From an uncultured Lachnospiraceae bacterium (GTDB taxonomy: Bacteria; Bacillota; Clostridia; Lachnospirales; Lachnospiraceae), in the NCBI GenBank assembly GCA_946549035.1, contig CAMNQH010000006.1, positions 1 to 64,000 of the forward strand: a stretch of DNA of 64,000 bases, read 5' to 3'. Shown here piece after piece: positions 35,925 to 44,879 of the stretch; position 1 is the first letter of the stretch; each line of letters begins with the position of its first letter. The notes beneath the pieces are model-generated. The model saw only the letters and a list, made by a program, of their open reading frames with translations, did no database searches and had not been told where the DNA came from. The position numbers and the translations under genes were made by a program.

Positions 35925-35943
35925 ATACAAATGGAAAAAATGC

Positions 35944-35973
35944 TTGACAAAGCAGCTTTTCCTATCATAGAAT
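35944..35973 (+). promoter_or_regulatory. Promoter of the T-box-proS unit
   Basis: TTGACA (35944-35949) and TAGAAT (35968-35973) have an 18-base spacer, just before the T-box leader. Confidence 0.75.
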
Positions 35974-35979
35974 AAACAC

Positions 35980-36218
35980 ACGGCAATGAAGAGGAGCAGT
36001 ACAGACAGAAAGGACTTCAGAGAGGGAACCGTCGGTGGGAGGTTCCTGTCTGGAATGTTTGGAACCCGCCTTGGAGCTTTCCAGGAGACTGTGACGTAAT
36101 TCCGGCGTTAGCGGATTCAGAGAGAATGTGTAAAAGCTTAATAAAGGCTTTTAGGCATTAATAAGGGTGGTACCGCCGAGCTTTCGGTCCCTTGGGTTGG
36201 GACAGAAGGCTCTTTTTT
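35980..36218 (+). promoter_or_regulatory. T-box leader of proS (likely proline specifier CCC)
   Basis: The leader has the stem I start AATGAAGAGGAGCAG, the AG-bulge region AGAGAGGGAACCG, and the T-box antiterminator sequence AGGGTGGTACCGC at 36164-36176. The terminator stem GAGC..TTC..GTCCC / GGGAC..GAA..GCTC ends in six T. The likely specifier is CCC at 36065-36067 in GGAACCCGCC, which matches proline and the gene it controls. Uncharged tRNA-Pro should favour read-through. Confidence 0.93.
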
Positions 36219-36248
36219 GTATTTATATTTTCAAAGGAGGAGAAGATT

Positions 36249-37688
36249 ATGGCAAAAGACAAGAAATTAGTAGAAGCCATTACGTCTATGGACACTGATT
36301 TTGCCCAGTGGTATACGGATGTAGTGAAAAAAGCAGAATTGATTGAATATACCAGTGTAAAGGGCTGCATGGCGATCAAACCGGCTGGGTATGCGCTCTG
36401 GGAAAATATCCAGCATGAATTGGACCGGAGGTTTAAAGAAACTGGGGTTGAGAACGTATATATGCCTATGTTTATTCCAGAGAGCTTGCTGCAGAAGGAG
36501 AAGGATCATGTGGAAGGATTCGCTCCTGAGGTTGCCTGGGTTACCCAAGGGGGAATGAATCCTTTACAGGAGCGTATGTGCGTACGTCCCACCTCTGAGA
36601 CGTTGTTCTGTGATTTTTATGCCAACGAGGTGCAGTCTTACCGGGATCTGCCAAAGGTTTATAATCAATGGTGTTCCGTGGTGCGTTGGGAGAAAGAGAC
36701 AAGACCATTTTTACGCTCCAGGGAATTTTTATGGCAGGAAGGCCATACGGCTCATGCGACGGAAGAAGAAGCACAGGAGCGGACCCTTCAGATCCTTCAT
36801 CTGTACGCAGATTTCTGTGAGGATTTTCTGGCAATGCCTGTGATTCGGGGACAGAAAACAGAGAAAGAGAAGTTTTCCGGGGCAAAGGACACCTACACCA
36901 TTGAAGCATTGATGCACGATGGAAAAGCGCTCCAGTCCGGAACCAGCCATAATTTTGGAGACGGGTTTGCCAAAGCCTTTGGAATTCAGTATACGGATAA
37001 GGAAAATAAGCTGCAATACGTACATCAGACTTCTTGGGGGGTAAGTACCCGCCTGATTGGTGGAATTATTATGGTGCACGGAGACGATTCAGGACTGGTG
37101 CTTCCTCCTAAGGTTGCGCCTGTGCAGGTTATGGTGATTCCCATTCAACAGCGAAAGGAAGGGGTTCTGGAAAAAGCCCAGGAGATGAAAGAGGCGTTTG
37201 CAAAGGCCGGACTTCGGGTGAAAATAGACGATACGGATAAGAGTCCCGGATGGAAATTTGCAGAACAGGAGATGCGCGGAATCCCTGTGAGGGTAGAATT
37301 AGGGCCAAAGGATATAGAAGCGGGAACATGTATTCTGGTGCGCCGTGATACCAGAGAAAAGATGGAAGTTACATTGGACGAAGCTCCTGCAAAAGCAGCA
37401 GAGCTGATGGATATGATCCAGAAAGATATGTTTGAACGAGCCAAGGCCCATCGGGACGGACATATTACGGACGTCAAAAGCTATCCTGCATTTAAAGACG
37501 CTATTGAGCATAAGCCAGGGTTTGTTCGGGCTATGTGGTGCGGAGAAGAGGCATGTGAATTAAAAATAAAAGAGGATACTACGGCGACCTCCCGGTGTAT
37601 GCCTTTTGAACAGGAGCAGATATCAGACGTATGCGTTTGCTGCGGAAAGCCTGCCCACAAATTAGTCTACTGGGGCAAGGCATATTAA
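36249..37688 (+). CDS. proS: Prolyl-tRNA synthetase, archaeal/eukaryotic-type (ProS3)
   Basis: The ATG at 36249 (479 residues) follows AAAGGAGG; a longer frame from 36192 starts inside the T-box terminator and is rejected. The sequence [38 protein letters not shown] and the [14 protein letters not shown] block define the class II ProS3 type without the editing insertion of the long bacterial form. The C-terminus holds a zinc-like cluster (CGEEAC .. [10 protein letters not shown]). It charges tRNA-Pro. It is controlled by the T-box upstream. Confidence 0.95.
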   Translation: MAKDKKLVEAITSMDTDFAQWYTDVVKKAELIEYTSVKGCMAIKPAGYALWENIQHELDRRFKETGVENVYMPMFIPESLLQKEKDHVEGFAPEVAWVTQGGMNPLQERMCVRPTSETLFCDFYANEVQSYRDLPKVYNQWCSVVRWEKETRPFLRSREFLWQEGHTAHATEEEAQERTLQILHLYADFCEDFLAMPVIRGQKTEKEKFSGAKDTYTIEALMHDGKALQSGTSHNFGDGFAKAFGIQYTDKENKLQYVHQTSWGVSTRLIGGIIMVHGDDSGLVLPPKVAPVQVMVIPIQQRKEGVLEKAQEMKEAFAKAGLRVKIDDTDKSPGWKFAEQEMRGIPVRVELGPKDIEAGTCILVRRDTREKMEVTLDEAPAKAAELMDMIQKDMFERAKAHRDGHITDVKSYPAFKDAIEHKPGFVRAMWCGEEACELKIKEDTTATSRCMPFEQEQISDVCVCCGKPAHKLVYWGKAY

Positions 37689-37732
37689 AAACAGCTGAGA
37701 CGGACATGAGTCAGGAAAGAAGGATTTGAAAA

Positions 37733-38602
37733 ATGAAATTAGGGATAACTATGGAAGGCGGCGCCAGCCGGACGATTTTTAGCTGCGGCGTGACGGATGC
37801 ATTTTTGGAAGAAGATATTATGCCGGATTACCTGATCGGCGTATCCGCCGGAATTGCTTACGGTGTTTCTTATCTCTCAAAACAAAAAGGACGAAATCTA
37901 GATATTGCGATTCAATATATGTCGGATAAACGTTATATGGGCCCCAGACATTTGCTGAACCGGAAGAATAGGAGCTATTACAATATTCCTTTTGTGTTCG
38001 GAGAGATTCCCAATGAGCTTGTGCCCTTTGATTATGAGGAATTTGAAAGATTTCCAGGAAAAGCGGTGGCAACGGTGACGAATATCCATACCGGAAAGCC
38101 AGAATATCTGGAGGTGCCAAGGCGTGACGACAAGTTTGACATGCTGGTGGCAAGCTGTGCGCTTCCCATCTTATTTCAGCCTGTAAAAATTGGAAAACGC
38201 TATTACCTGGACGGGGGCTTGTCGGATTCCATTCCCTATAAACAAGCCATAAAAGAAGGATGCGATAAAAATATTGTGATTCTCACCAGAGAGCGGGGCT
38301 ATGTAAAAAAACAGGAACGAGCCGGCCGGATTTCCGGGAGACTTTATCGAAAATATCCCAAAATCGTGGAAGATTTAAAGAAGCGTCCAGAACGGTACAA
38401 CGCTTGTATGGAAGAGCTGTGTGAAGCGGAAAAGCGGGGAGAAATCTTTGTGATTGCTCCAGAAAGCACTATGGGAGTGGGAAGAACGGAGACACGAGGA
38501 GAAAAGCTGCGTAAGCTGTATGAAGAAGGTTATCGTCAGGCCAAAGAACAAATGGCCGATTTGAAAAAGTATCTAAAAGAGGATAAGGGAGAGAAGGCTT
38601 GA
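37733..38602 (+). CDS. Patatin-like phospholipase/esterase
   Basis: The 289-residue protein has the patatin catalytic dyad: S38 in GVSAG (GxSxG), and an Asp in YLDGGLSDS. The oxyanion glycines are in EGGASRTIFSCG. Length fits the bacterial YjjU-like subgroup. It would hydrolyse lipid acyl esters in the cytoplasm or at the inner membrane; no signal peptide is visible. The next gene begins within its stop codon, so they are translationally coupled. The real substrate is unknown. Confidence 0.85.
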   Translation: MKLGITMEGGASRTIFSCGVTDAFLEEDIMPDYLIGVSAGIAYGVSYLSKQKGRNLDIAIQYMSDKRYMGPRHLLNRKNRSYYNIPFVFGEIPNELVPFDYEEFERFPGKAVATVTNIHTGKPEYLEVPRRDDKFDMLVASCALPILFQPVKIGKRYYLDGGLSDSIPYKQAIKEGCDKNIVILTRERGYVKKQERAGRISGRLYRKYPKIVEDLKKRPERYNACMEELCEAEKRGEIFVIAPESTMGVGRTETRGEKLRKLYEEGYRQAKEQMADLKKYLKEDKGEKA

Positions 38603-39216
38603 GGCTGATTTTTATTCGCCACGGAAAGACAAAGGGCAATACTCAGGGACGTTATGTAGGTCGAACAGACGAGCCGCTGCTTCCTGAAAGCATGGAAGGG
38701 TTAAAGAGCCAGGCGGTAGTGCCGGGGGACAGTAAAGGATGCTTCCCCCGGGCAGAACTAGTCATTACAAGTCCTATGCTCCGGTGCCGCCAAACGGCGG
38801 AGATCTTGTATCCGGGGGTTTTATGCCTGGTGCAGGAAGGGCTGGAGGAAATGGATTTTGGGGATTTCGAGTATAAGAATTACCAAGAGCTTTCCGGGAA
38901 TCAGGAATACCAAGCCTACATTGACAGCGGCGGAGAAATAGGCTTCCCCGGCGGGGAAGCGCCGAAAGCTTTTAAAAATCGCTGCTGTCAGGCATTTTTA
39001 AAGGCTATCCAAAGGGCAGAAGAAACGGGAGTGCATTCTGTGGCTTTTGTTGTCCATGGAGGCACGGTTATGGCTGTCCTGGAAGCCTTTGGAGAGCCCA
39101 AGCGTTCTTATTTTGAATGGCAAATCAAAAACGGAGCATATATTCAGGGAGAATATACAGACGAAGGAAAAATGATGGTGGATATTGGGAGCCCTGACAA
39201 AAAATGGGAGCCGTAG
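38599..39216 (+). CDS. Histidine phosphatase family protein
   Basis: The TTG start at 38599 overlaps the upstream TGA (TTGA), a common coupling arrangement, and the product has 205 residues. The phosphatase motif RHG is at residues 7-9 in FIRHGKTKGN, the second His is in FVVHGGTVMAV, and LEEMDFGDFE carries the acid. It resembles alpha-ribazole phosphatase and phosphoglycerate-mutase-like enzymes, but no cobalamin gene is beside it. The coupled patatin gene suggests a lipid or sugar-phosphate job, by inference only. Confidence 0.85.
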   Translation: MRLIFIRHGKTKGNTQGRYVGRTDEPLLPESMEGLKSQAVVPGDSKGCFPRAELVITSPMLRCRQTAEILYPGVLCLVQEGLEEMDFGDFEYKNYQELSGNQEYQAYIDSGGEIGFPGGEAPKAFKNRCCQAFLKAIQRAEETGVHSVAFVVHGGTVMAVLEAFGEPKRSYFEWQIKNGAYIQGEYTDEGKMMVDIGSPDKKWEP

Positions 39217-39224
39217 AGTTATGT

Positions 39225-40682
39225 TTATACATACTCTGCGGCTTTTTCCATTTCGAAGGACAAAAGCAGGTGGAGCCGTTCCATATCATCATCCAGATCT
39301 TCCTTGGTCAGTTCTTCGAGGCGTTTCAGGCGATAGAGCAGAGTGTTTCTGGGAAGGTCCATGGCTCTGGCAGTATCGGCGATACTGCGTTCATGCTTTA
39401 AATACAGATACAATGTTTGATAGAACTGGGTGTGGTGCTGTGCGTCGTATTCTTTAAGAAGATGTAATGCGGGATGCAGGGCTGTGGGTATCACAGTGCT
39501 TTTTAACTGGGAAAAGAGGTAGGGGAGGACATGCTTTGTTCCCTGATATATGTGTCCAGCTTCTTTTTTTACGTATTGTGAGGTTATGGAAACAAAGCGG
39601 TAATGGTGGTGAATGGAATCGGACAAGGAAAAGCATTTTCCAAGGGTGGCGTAATACTTGCTGTTTTGCAGCCAAGGATATAGGTTTCGGCAGGTTTCCT
39701 CCAGGGGACATTGAGACAGATTACAAAGCAGACAGACAGATAGATCCGCCGTCACAGCCAGGATATGGGGAAATGCAATTTTCAGGGAGTGACACAAGTG
39801 GGTATGAATATTGTATGCTTCCAACAGGGCGTCCAGCTTGATAAAAATAAGGGTGTCCGTTTCCTGCCATCCCAGCAGCAATAGCCTGCGGCAGAGATCC
39901 TTCGGATCTGCGTTTGCATCAGAAATGACGGATTGAAGCTGGGTATCCAGAATCAAGGACTGCTGTTCCTGGATATGGATTTCAAACCACTTCTGGATAT
40001 AAGTGCAAAAGAGGGAGAAGCAGTTCAGTCCGCCTTCTGTCATAGAGGTGGGGAAAGCTATTACGGTGGCGGAGCCAAGAAAATTTCCCTGAAGAGAAAA
40101 ATTATAATGGTAAGCTTTAAGGGGAAACAAGGACGTCTCGTAACTGTAAATACCCTTTCTGCGGATGCGCTCAGGATCCGTGGCATTAAAGCGCAGGAGG
40201 AAATCCATATCGCAGCTTCCCTGCTTCAAAATGTGATCCCAGGGTTCGTCTACATCGCCAATGCCGTAATTGGAAGTATGGGCCAGGTGTCTTTGATATG
40301 GATCCAGTAAAAAGCCAGGATGTCCCAGAACCTGCTGGGACGCATCAAACAGGTCTTGTAGCATGGCTCCAGAGGTTAATAGCTGCATCATAGTGCTGTC
40401 CCAATGGGTATAAAAAGTCAGAGCGTCCAATACGCAATTTAAGATTTCTTCTAGGTCTGTGGTGTTCAGTAGGAGTATGTCATTACGATGGGTGCAGATC
40501 ACCCGGTCGTTCCCGTTTTTGAATAAGTCCCTGAGCCTGCCGATATATAAAGTATTTTCCTTCAGCCGGACCTCAGGGGAGAAAAGCCGTACGGCTTCAA
40601 TTTCAAATTGGTTGGAGGAGACATCGGCTTTTGGTTGATAGTTTTTTAGCCAGTCGGCGAAAATCTGCATACTTAACTTCAT
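39225..40682 (-). CDS. CdaR/PucR-family transcriptional regulator
   Basis: The 485-residue protein ends in the PucR-type HTH (LKHERSIADTARAMDLPRNT and LLYRLKRLEELT), found in regulators of purine and diacid catabolism such as CdaR and PucR. The middle region has the GGDEF-like block typical of the group; the N-terminal 250 residues look like a sensor domain of unknown ligand. The gene is divergent from the UroD-ACP-Pta cluster, so it probably controls it. Its promoter is at 40720-40748. Confidence 0.87.
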   Translation of the reverse strand: MKLSMQIFADWLKNYQPKADVSSNQFEIEAVRLFSPEVRLKENTLYIGRLRDLFKNGNDRVICTHRNDILLLNTTDLEEILNCVLDALTFYTHWDSTMMQLLTSGAMLQDLFDASQQVLGHPGFLLDPYQRHLAHTSNYGIGDVDEPWDHILKQGSCDMDFLLRFNATDPERIRRKGIYSYETSLFPLKAYHYNFSLQGNFLGSATVIAFPTSMTEGGLNCFSLFCTYIQKWFEIHIQEQQSLILDTQLQSVISDANADPKDLCRRLLLLGWQETDTLIFIKLDALLEAYNIHTHLCHSLKIAFPHILAVTADLSVCLLCNLSQCPLEETCRNLYPWLQNSKYYATLGKCFSLSDSIHHHYRFVSITSQYVKKEAGHIYQGTKHVLPYLFSQLKSTVIPTALHPALHLLKEYDAQHHTQFYQTLYLYLKHERSIADTARAMDLPRNTLLYRLKRLEELTKEDLDDDMERLHLLLSFEMEKAAEYV

Positions 40683-40719
40683 AAGGCGTTCCTCTCAAAA
40701 TAAGTCTTATTATAATTTG

Positions 40720-40748
40720 AATATAGTATAAAATATATGAAATAGCAA
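40720..40748 (-). promoter_or_regulatory. Promoter of the CdaR-type gene
   Basis: On the minus strand TTGCTA (40748-40743) and TATATT (40725-40720) are 17 bases apart. Confidence 0.55.
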
Positions 40749-40806
40749 GAGAAAAATATTTATTAATGGGATACTTTATATGTATACATAGGAGGGGAAG
40801 CGCGTT

Positions 40807-40824
40807 TATAATGAACGTATTATA
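40807..40824. promoter_or_regulatory. Inverted repeat TATAAT-N6-ATTATA in the divergent intergenic region
   Basis: A 6-bp dyad with a 6-base centre overlaps a candidate -10 for the UroD-family gene. It could bind the CdaR-type regulator. A small hairpin AGGGG-TAAAT-CCCCT follows at 40849-40863. Confidence 0.3.
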
Positions 40825-40884
40825 GGTATCGGTTTTTCAATCATTGTAAGGGGTAAATCCCCTAAAATTAGAGGAGGTCATTCT

Positions 40885-42000
40885 ATGAATTCAGCAGAGA
40901 AACTGGAAAAAATGCTGCGGCTGGAGAAACCGGCGGACAGAAGGGAGATTCCATATTTTCCACAGATTATCACATGGGCAGGGACAGTATCGGGGATATC
41001 TCAGAAGGATATGATTACAGATGTGGATAAGAACATAGAAGCATTAGATATTACCTTTGAAAAAGTAGGCAAACCGGATGTTATGATGTGTACGGCTATG
41101 CAGGATACGGTATTTATTATGGGCCTTCCGGTGCGGATACCTGGACGGGATTTGGAAGATAATGCATTGTATCAATTTGTGGAAAGGGATTTATTTGCTC
41201 TGCAGGACGGAAAGGAATATGAGCGTATTTTACAAATGGGGTGGCAGAATTGGAATGGAGAACTGCTATGTAAAATTCAGAATCCTCCTTATAGCAGCCC
41301 GGAGCAGTTATTTGCCCGTTTTGGCCAGATGGGGCAGAATATGGGAAAGATGGCGATGCATTTTATTCCTCAGGGAATCCAGCCCTTAAGCCACACTGCC
41401 TGTGCGCCCATATTTGACACATTGTCTCAATCGCACACCATGGAAGAGTTTTGCTATGATTTATATGATTACCCGGAGGAGGTTAAGAAAGTAATTTTGG
41501 AATGTACGCCGGCGGTGATTGGACAGGCGATTGGCACGGTAAAAGAGGTACATGGAAGCAGGGTAGGTATTTATGCCATGCGTTCTTCCGCAACCTTTGT
41601 TTCACCCGATGCGTTTGGAGAATTCTGCTGGCCGGGGCTTAAAATGATGATTGAAGCATTTTGGGCGGAGGGGATTACGTCGGTACTTCACGCAGACGGA
41701 AATTGGCTTCCGATGCTTGGGTATTTTAAACAAGTTCCCAAGGGCAGCGTTCATTTTGAATTTGACGGGGACACGGATATGAGAAAGGCTTATGAGGTTT
41801 TGGAAGGGTGGCAGAGTATGCGGGGAGATGTGCCTGCGGCGATGCTGGCTTACGGAACGCCGGACGAGGTTTCCCAGTATTGTGAAGGGCTGATTACGGA
41901 TATTTGCATGAAGGGCGGCGTAATGCTTGGCTCTGGATGCGAGGTGCCTATGAATGCCAAGCTGGAAAATGTATTGGCAATGGGGAATTCTTTGATGTAA
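40885..42000 (+). CDS. Uroporphyrinogen decarboxylase (UroD) family protein
   Basis: The 371-residue protein has the UroD-fold pattern, with FPQIITWAGTVSG near residue 25, ITSVLHADGNWLPMLGYFKQ in the C-terminal half and GGVMLGSGCEVP at the end. Many clostridial UroD-family members are not heme enzymes but methyltransferases acting with corrinoid proteins (MtaA-like). No corrinoid-binding protein or heme gene is present here, so the reaction is uncertain. The GxGCE ending resembles methyltransferase members. It starts an operon-like series reading away from the CdaR-type gene. Confidence 0.8.
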   Translation: MNSAEKLEKMLRLEKPADRREIPYFPQIITWAGTVSGISQKDMITDVDKNIEALDITFEKVGKPDVMMCTAMQDTVFIMGLPVRIPGRDLEDNALYQFVERDLFALQDGKEYERILQMGWQNWNGELLCKIQNPPYSSPEQLFARFGQMGQNMGKMAMHFIPQGIQPLSHTACAPIFDTLSQSHTMEEFCYDLYDYPEEVKKVILECTPAVIGQAIGTVKEVHGSRVGIYAMRSSATFVSPDAFGEFCWPGLKMMIEAFWAEGITSVLHADGNWLPMLGYFKQVPKGSVHFEFDGDTDMRKAYEVLEGWQSMRGDVPAAMLAYGTPDEVSQYCEGLITDICMKGGVMLGSGCEVPMNAKLENVLAMGNSLM

Positions 42001-42058
42001 TTTGTGGGAATGCACAATTCCAGAGGGGATATTTCCGGAGAAATTATAGATTTACACA

Positions 42059-42087
42059 TTGCTCAACGGAACTATGTTTTGTATAAT
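42059..42087 (+). promoter_or_regulatory. Possible internal promoter before the ACP-like gene
   Basis: TATAAT (42082-42087) with TTGCTC (42059-42064), a weak -35, has a 17-base spacer. Confidence 0.4.
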
Positions 42088-42136
42088 GAAAGATATGCAA
42101 AGGGTTTTAGGGTAGATCTGTAAGGAGGAGCAAGAA

Positions 42137-42376
42137 ATGAGAGAAGAAATTTTAGCTAAGATCATTGAAAGAGGAGCGCCGCTTTGGGGTGCAGACGCAG
42201 CGTCTCTGAACGAGAACACCACGTTTGAGGAAATGGGTGCAAAGTCCGTTCATTACAGCCAGATTACCACATTTTTAGAGGATGAGTATGATGTGGAGAT
42301 TCCCTTCATGAACTTCCGCAGAAAGAAAACGTTGGGCGAAGCTGCCGACTATGTACTGGAATTAGTAGAAGAGTAA
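42137..42376 (+). CDS. Acyl-carrier-like protein
   Basis: The 79-residue protein has the ACP fold: NENTTFEEMGAKSVHYSQITTFLEDEYDVEI with the serine in GAKS as the likely phosphopantetheine site. Standard ACPs have DSL there; this one has KSV, so it is a divergent carrier. It is acidic and strongly predicted as helical. The genome's main fatty-acid ACP is probably elsewhere. Placed between a UroD-family protein and Pta, it may carry an acyl or other group for this pathway; the group is unknown. Confidence 0.82.
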   Translation: MREEILAKIIERGAPLWGADAASLNENTTFEEMGAKSVHYSQITTFLEDEYDVEIPFMNFRRKKTLGEAADYVLELVEE

Positions 42377-42398
42377 GGCTGCTTTTGGGCCCGTGGAT

Positions 42399-42436
42399 AT
42401 GTCTCAGGATGCTGTGTCGGGCAGCGTTTTGAGGCA
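42399..42436 (+). terminator. Hairpin between the ACP-like gene and pta
   Basis: ATGTCTCA and TTGAGGCAT, with an inner GCTG/CAGC, can form a stem containing wobble pairs. A weak T-rich tail follows (ATATTTATTC). Termination is uncertain. Confidence 0.35.
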
Positions 42437-42500
42437 TATTTATTCTTCATAGAAGTTTGCGGTAAGTGAATAATAGGATGGAAGAAAAGGAGAGAATCAT

Positions 42501-43502
42501 ATGAGCAATTTAGTAACAGAGCTGACAGAACGGGCAAAGCAAAACCCGAAAAGAGTCGCTTTTCCGGAAACAACAAATCAGGATATTTTAAAAACGGCAG
42601 AGCAAGTATACGTGCGCAAAATAGGTTATCCTGTTCTGGTGGGAAATCAGGAGGCGATTGAAGCGCTTGCTAAGGAGCAGGGAGTTTCCACGGAAGGTTT
42701 TACATATTATGATAATACCAATGAAGAATTTCGTGCAGAGCTGGCGAAAGAATATGCTGGCAAATTTAGCGATATTTCTGAAAAAGGAATTATGCGTAAA
42801 TCCAAAGACCCTGTGAATTGTGCCATGATTCTGTTAAAGCTGGGAAAAACGGATGCTGTTGCGGCCGGTAAGGATTATTCCACCGGGGACGTGCTGATTT
42901 CCGCACAATCAATTGTAGGGATGCAGGAAGGTGTAGAAAGCGTATCTTCTCTGGGAATTGCCGACGTACCAGGATTTGAAGGGCCGGAAGGACAGTATTT
43001 TGGGATTGCGGATTGTGCCATTACGGCGCAGCCGGACGCCAGGGATTTGGCAGGCATCGCGATTGCTTCTGCTGATACCGTAAAAACCCTTCTTGGCTGG
43101 GAACCGAGAGTAGCTATGCTGGCATTTTCTACTTGCGGAAGCGCGGAACACGAATCCATAGATGTGATTCGGGAAGCAATCCAGCTGGTACATGAAAGAC
43201 GCCCGGATATCAAGGTAGACGGAGAATTCCAGTTGGATTCTGCTTTAATACCCAAGGTGGCTGCCAAGAAGGTGCCTCGGGAAAGCGATGTGGCCGGGAA
43301 AGCAAACGTTTTGATTTTCCCCAATTTGCACGCAGGAAATATCGGTGTGAAGCTGATTCAGATTTTTGGCCATGCCAATGCCTATGGGCCGGTGCTTCAG
43401 GGCTTTGCGCTTCCGGTTTGTGATTTTTCCAGAAGCGCTCCGGTGGAGGAGATGCTGGGAAATGTCGCTATGCTGGTAATTCGGGCAGGGGCGGCAAAAT
43501 AA
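42501..43502 (+). CDS. pta: Phosphate acetyltransferase (Pta)
   Basis: The 333-residue enzyme is the short, catalytic-domain form. It carries GMQEGVESVSSLGIADVPGF, FGIADCAITAQPD, and VAMLAFSTCGSAEHES, then NLHAGNIGVKLIQ and CDFSRSAPVEEMLGNVAML, all Pta core blocks. It interconverts acetyl-CoA and acetyl phosphate. No ackA follows, which is unusual for a catabolic Pta. In the present setting, beside a carrier protein, an acyl-phosphate role in this pathway is possible. AAAGGAGAG precedes the start. Confidence 0.9.
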   Translation: MSNLVTELTERAKQNPKRVAFPETTNQDILKTAEQVYVRKIGYPVLVGNQEAIEALAKEQGVSTEGFTYYDNTNEEFRAELAKEYAGKFSDISEKGIMRKSKDPVNCAMILLKLGKTDAVAAGKDYSTGDVLISAQSIVGMQEGVESVSSLGIADVPGFEGPEGQYFGIADCAITAQPDARDLAGIAIASADTVKTLLGWEPRVAMLAFSTCGSAEHESIDVIREAIQLVHERRPDIKVDGEFQLDSALIPKVAAKKVPRESDVAGKANVLIFPNLHAGNIGVKLIQIFGHANAYGPVLQGFALPVCDFSRSAPVEEMLGNVAMLVIRAGAAK

Positions 43503-43544
43503 GCGCTTTTTGAAACAGATTCTTGGATTTTGGGGGTATTGCAG

Positions 43545-43604
43545 TGCAAATGGGTTACGGGACAGTAACCCATTTGTTACTGTCCATAGAAACACCCATT
43601 TGCA
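43545..43604. repeat. Nested palindrome between pta and the OFA transporter
   Basis: The outer arms TGCAAATGGG and CCCATTTGCA are perfectly complementary. Inside, GGACAGTAAC and GTTACTGTCC pair around CCATTT. The 60-base element would fold into a long hairpin with an internal bulge. It lacks a T tract directly after, so it may be an mRNA-processing or insertion element rather than a terminator. Confidence 0.65.
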
Positions 43605-43647
43605 TTGATTTAGTTTAAACGTAAGTGACAGAGAGGAGATAATAATT

Positions 43648-44865
43648 ATGAAATCATTGAATCGCTGGGTATATGCGGTGATTGGCGTCATTGTCCTGCT
43701 GCTGGCGGGACTGGTGTATGCATGGTCCGTAATATCCAAATCGATTGCCGCAACGTTTCCTGACTGGAGCGCCGCGCAGCTTTCGCTGACCTTTACCATT
43801 GTAATGGCTATGTTTTGTGTAGGATGTCTGATTGCCGGGATTCTGGCAAAAAAAGTCAGTCCCAAGTTGTATGTTATGCTCTCCGGTATTTTGTTTTTGG
43901 CGGGCTTTTTCATTGCAGCGGCTACAAATGGTTCTCCCGTTTTGCTTTATATCGGCTTCGGCGTACTCTGCGGCCTGGGAGCTGGATTTGCTTATAATGC
44001 AGTAATGAGTACCATGTCCTCCTGGTTTCCGGATAAGCAGGGATTGATTTCCGGTATTCTACTTATGGGATTTGGTCTCAGCAGTTTTATTATCGGTAAA
44101 GTATTTGCAGCAGTGGCGCCTCCCGACGGTGAGGTGGCTTTATGGAGAAATACCTTCCGGGTAATGGCAGTGGTCATTTTTGCAATTATGGTGGTTTGCA
44201 GCTTTTTCTTTGTAAAGCCGGGAGAAGATTTTGTTCCTCCTGCCGCTTCCAAAAAGAAAGCGGCCCGGGAACCGGCTTCCGATATTACTTCTGCTCAGAT
44301 GGTAAAAAAAGTATCCTTCTGGCTGTACTATGTTTGGGCGATTTTAATTAGCGCGGCAGGTCTCGCACTGGTATCTCAGGCCAGTGGGATTGCCAGTGAA
44401 GTAGGCAGCGGGGTGTCTCCGGGGAATATTGCCACGGTAGTGGGCCTGGTATCTATTTTTAACGGCATCGGCCGCGTATTTTTCGGTACGCTGTTTGATA
44501 AAAAGGGATATCAGCTTACCATGATTTTAGATATGATTGTGTTTATAGCGGCAGGAGCGATTTTAATACTGGCGTTATCTACCGGAAATTTTGTATTTAT
44601 TGTTATTGGCTTTATTGTGGGCGGATTTGCATACGGCGGTGTAACGCCTACCAATTCCGCGATTATCAGTGACTTTTTTGGAAGAACGAATTATCCTATG
44701 AACTTTTCACTGATTAATACCAACTTGATTATTGCGTCTTTTGCTTCTACCATTGCCGGGAGATTGTATGATGCAAGTCAATCTTATATGTCGACTATTT
44801 TCATGATGATTGGTGTAACAGTAGTTGGATTTGTGGTATTTCTGGGGATTCGCAGACCAAAATAA
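43648..44865 (+). CDS. MFS transporter, OFA (oxalate/formate antiporter-like) family
   Basis: The 405-residue protein has twelve membrane segments. The start WVYAVIGVIVLLLAGLVYAWSV and FPDWSAAQLSLTFTI, together with GLGAGFAYNAVMSTMSSWFP, are OFA family marks. Known members exchange oxalate and formate or carry lactate, so a small carboxylate is a fair guess. It is placed within the CdaR-controlled cluster, suggesting it imports or exports the pathway acid. A ribosome site GAGAGGAGAT precedes the start. Confidence 0.85.
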   Translation: MKSLNRWVYAVIGVIVLLLAGLVYAWSVISKSIAATFPDWSAAQLSLTFTIVMAMFCVGCLIAGILAKKVSPKLYVMLSGILFLAGFFIAAATNGSPVLLYIGFGVLCGLGAGFAYNAVMSTMSSWFPDKQGLISGILLMGFGLSSFIIGKVFAAVAPPDGEVALWRNTFRVMAVVIFAIMVVCSFFFVKPGEDFVPPAASKKKAAREPASDITSAQMVKKVSFWLYYVWAILISAAGLALVSQASGIASEVGSGVSPGNIATVVGLVSIFNGIGRVFFGTLFDKKGYQLTMILDMIVFIAAGAILILALSTGNFVFIVIGFIVGGFAYGGVTPTNSAIISDFFGRTNYPMNFSLINTNLIIASFASTIAGRLYDASQSYMSTIFMMIGVTVVGFVVFLGIRRPK

Positions 44866-44879
44866 CAATAGGAGAGTCT

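Noticed and set aside
36192-36248. Upstream extension of proS by 19 residues
   Set aside because: It begins inside the T-box terminator and has no ribosome site; AAAGGAGG precedes the ATG at 36249.
41602-42015. Minus-strand frame opposite the UroD-family gene
   Set aside because: No ribosome site, unlikely composition, and full overlap with a well-supported gene.
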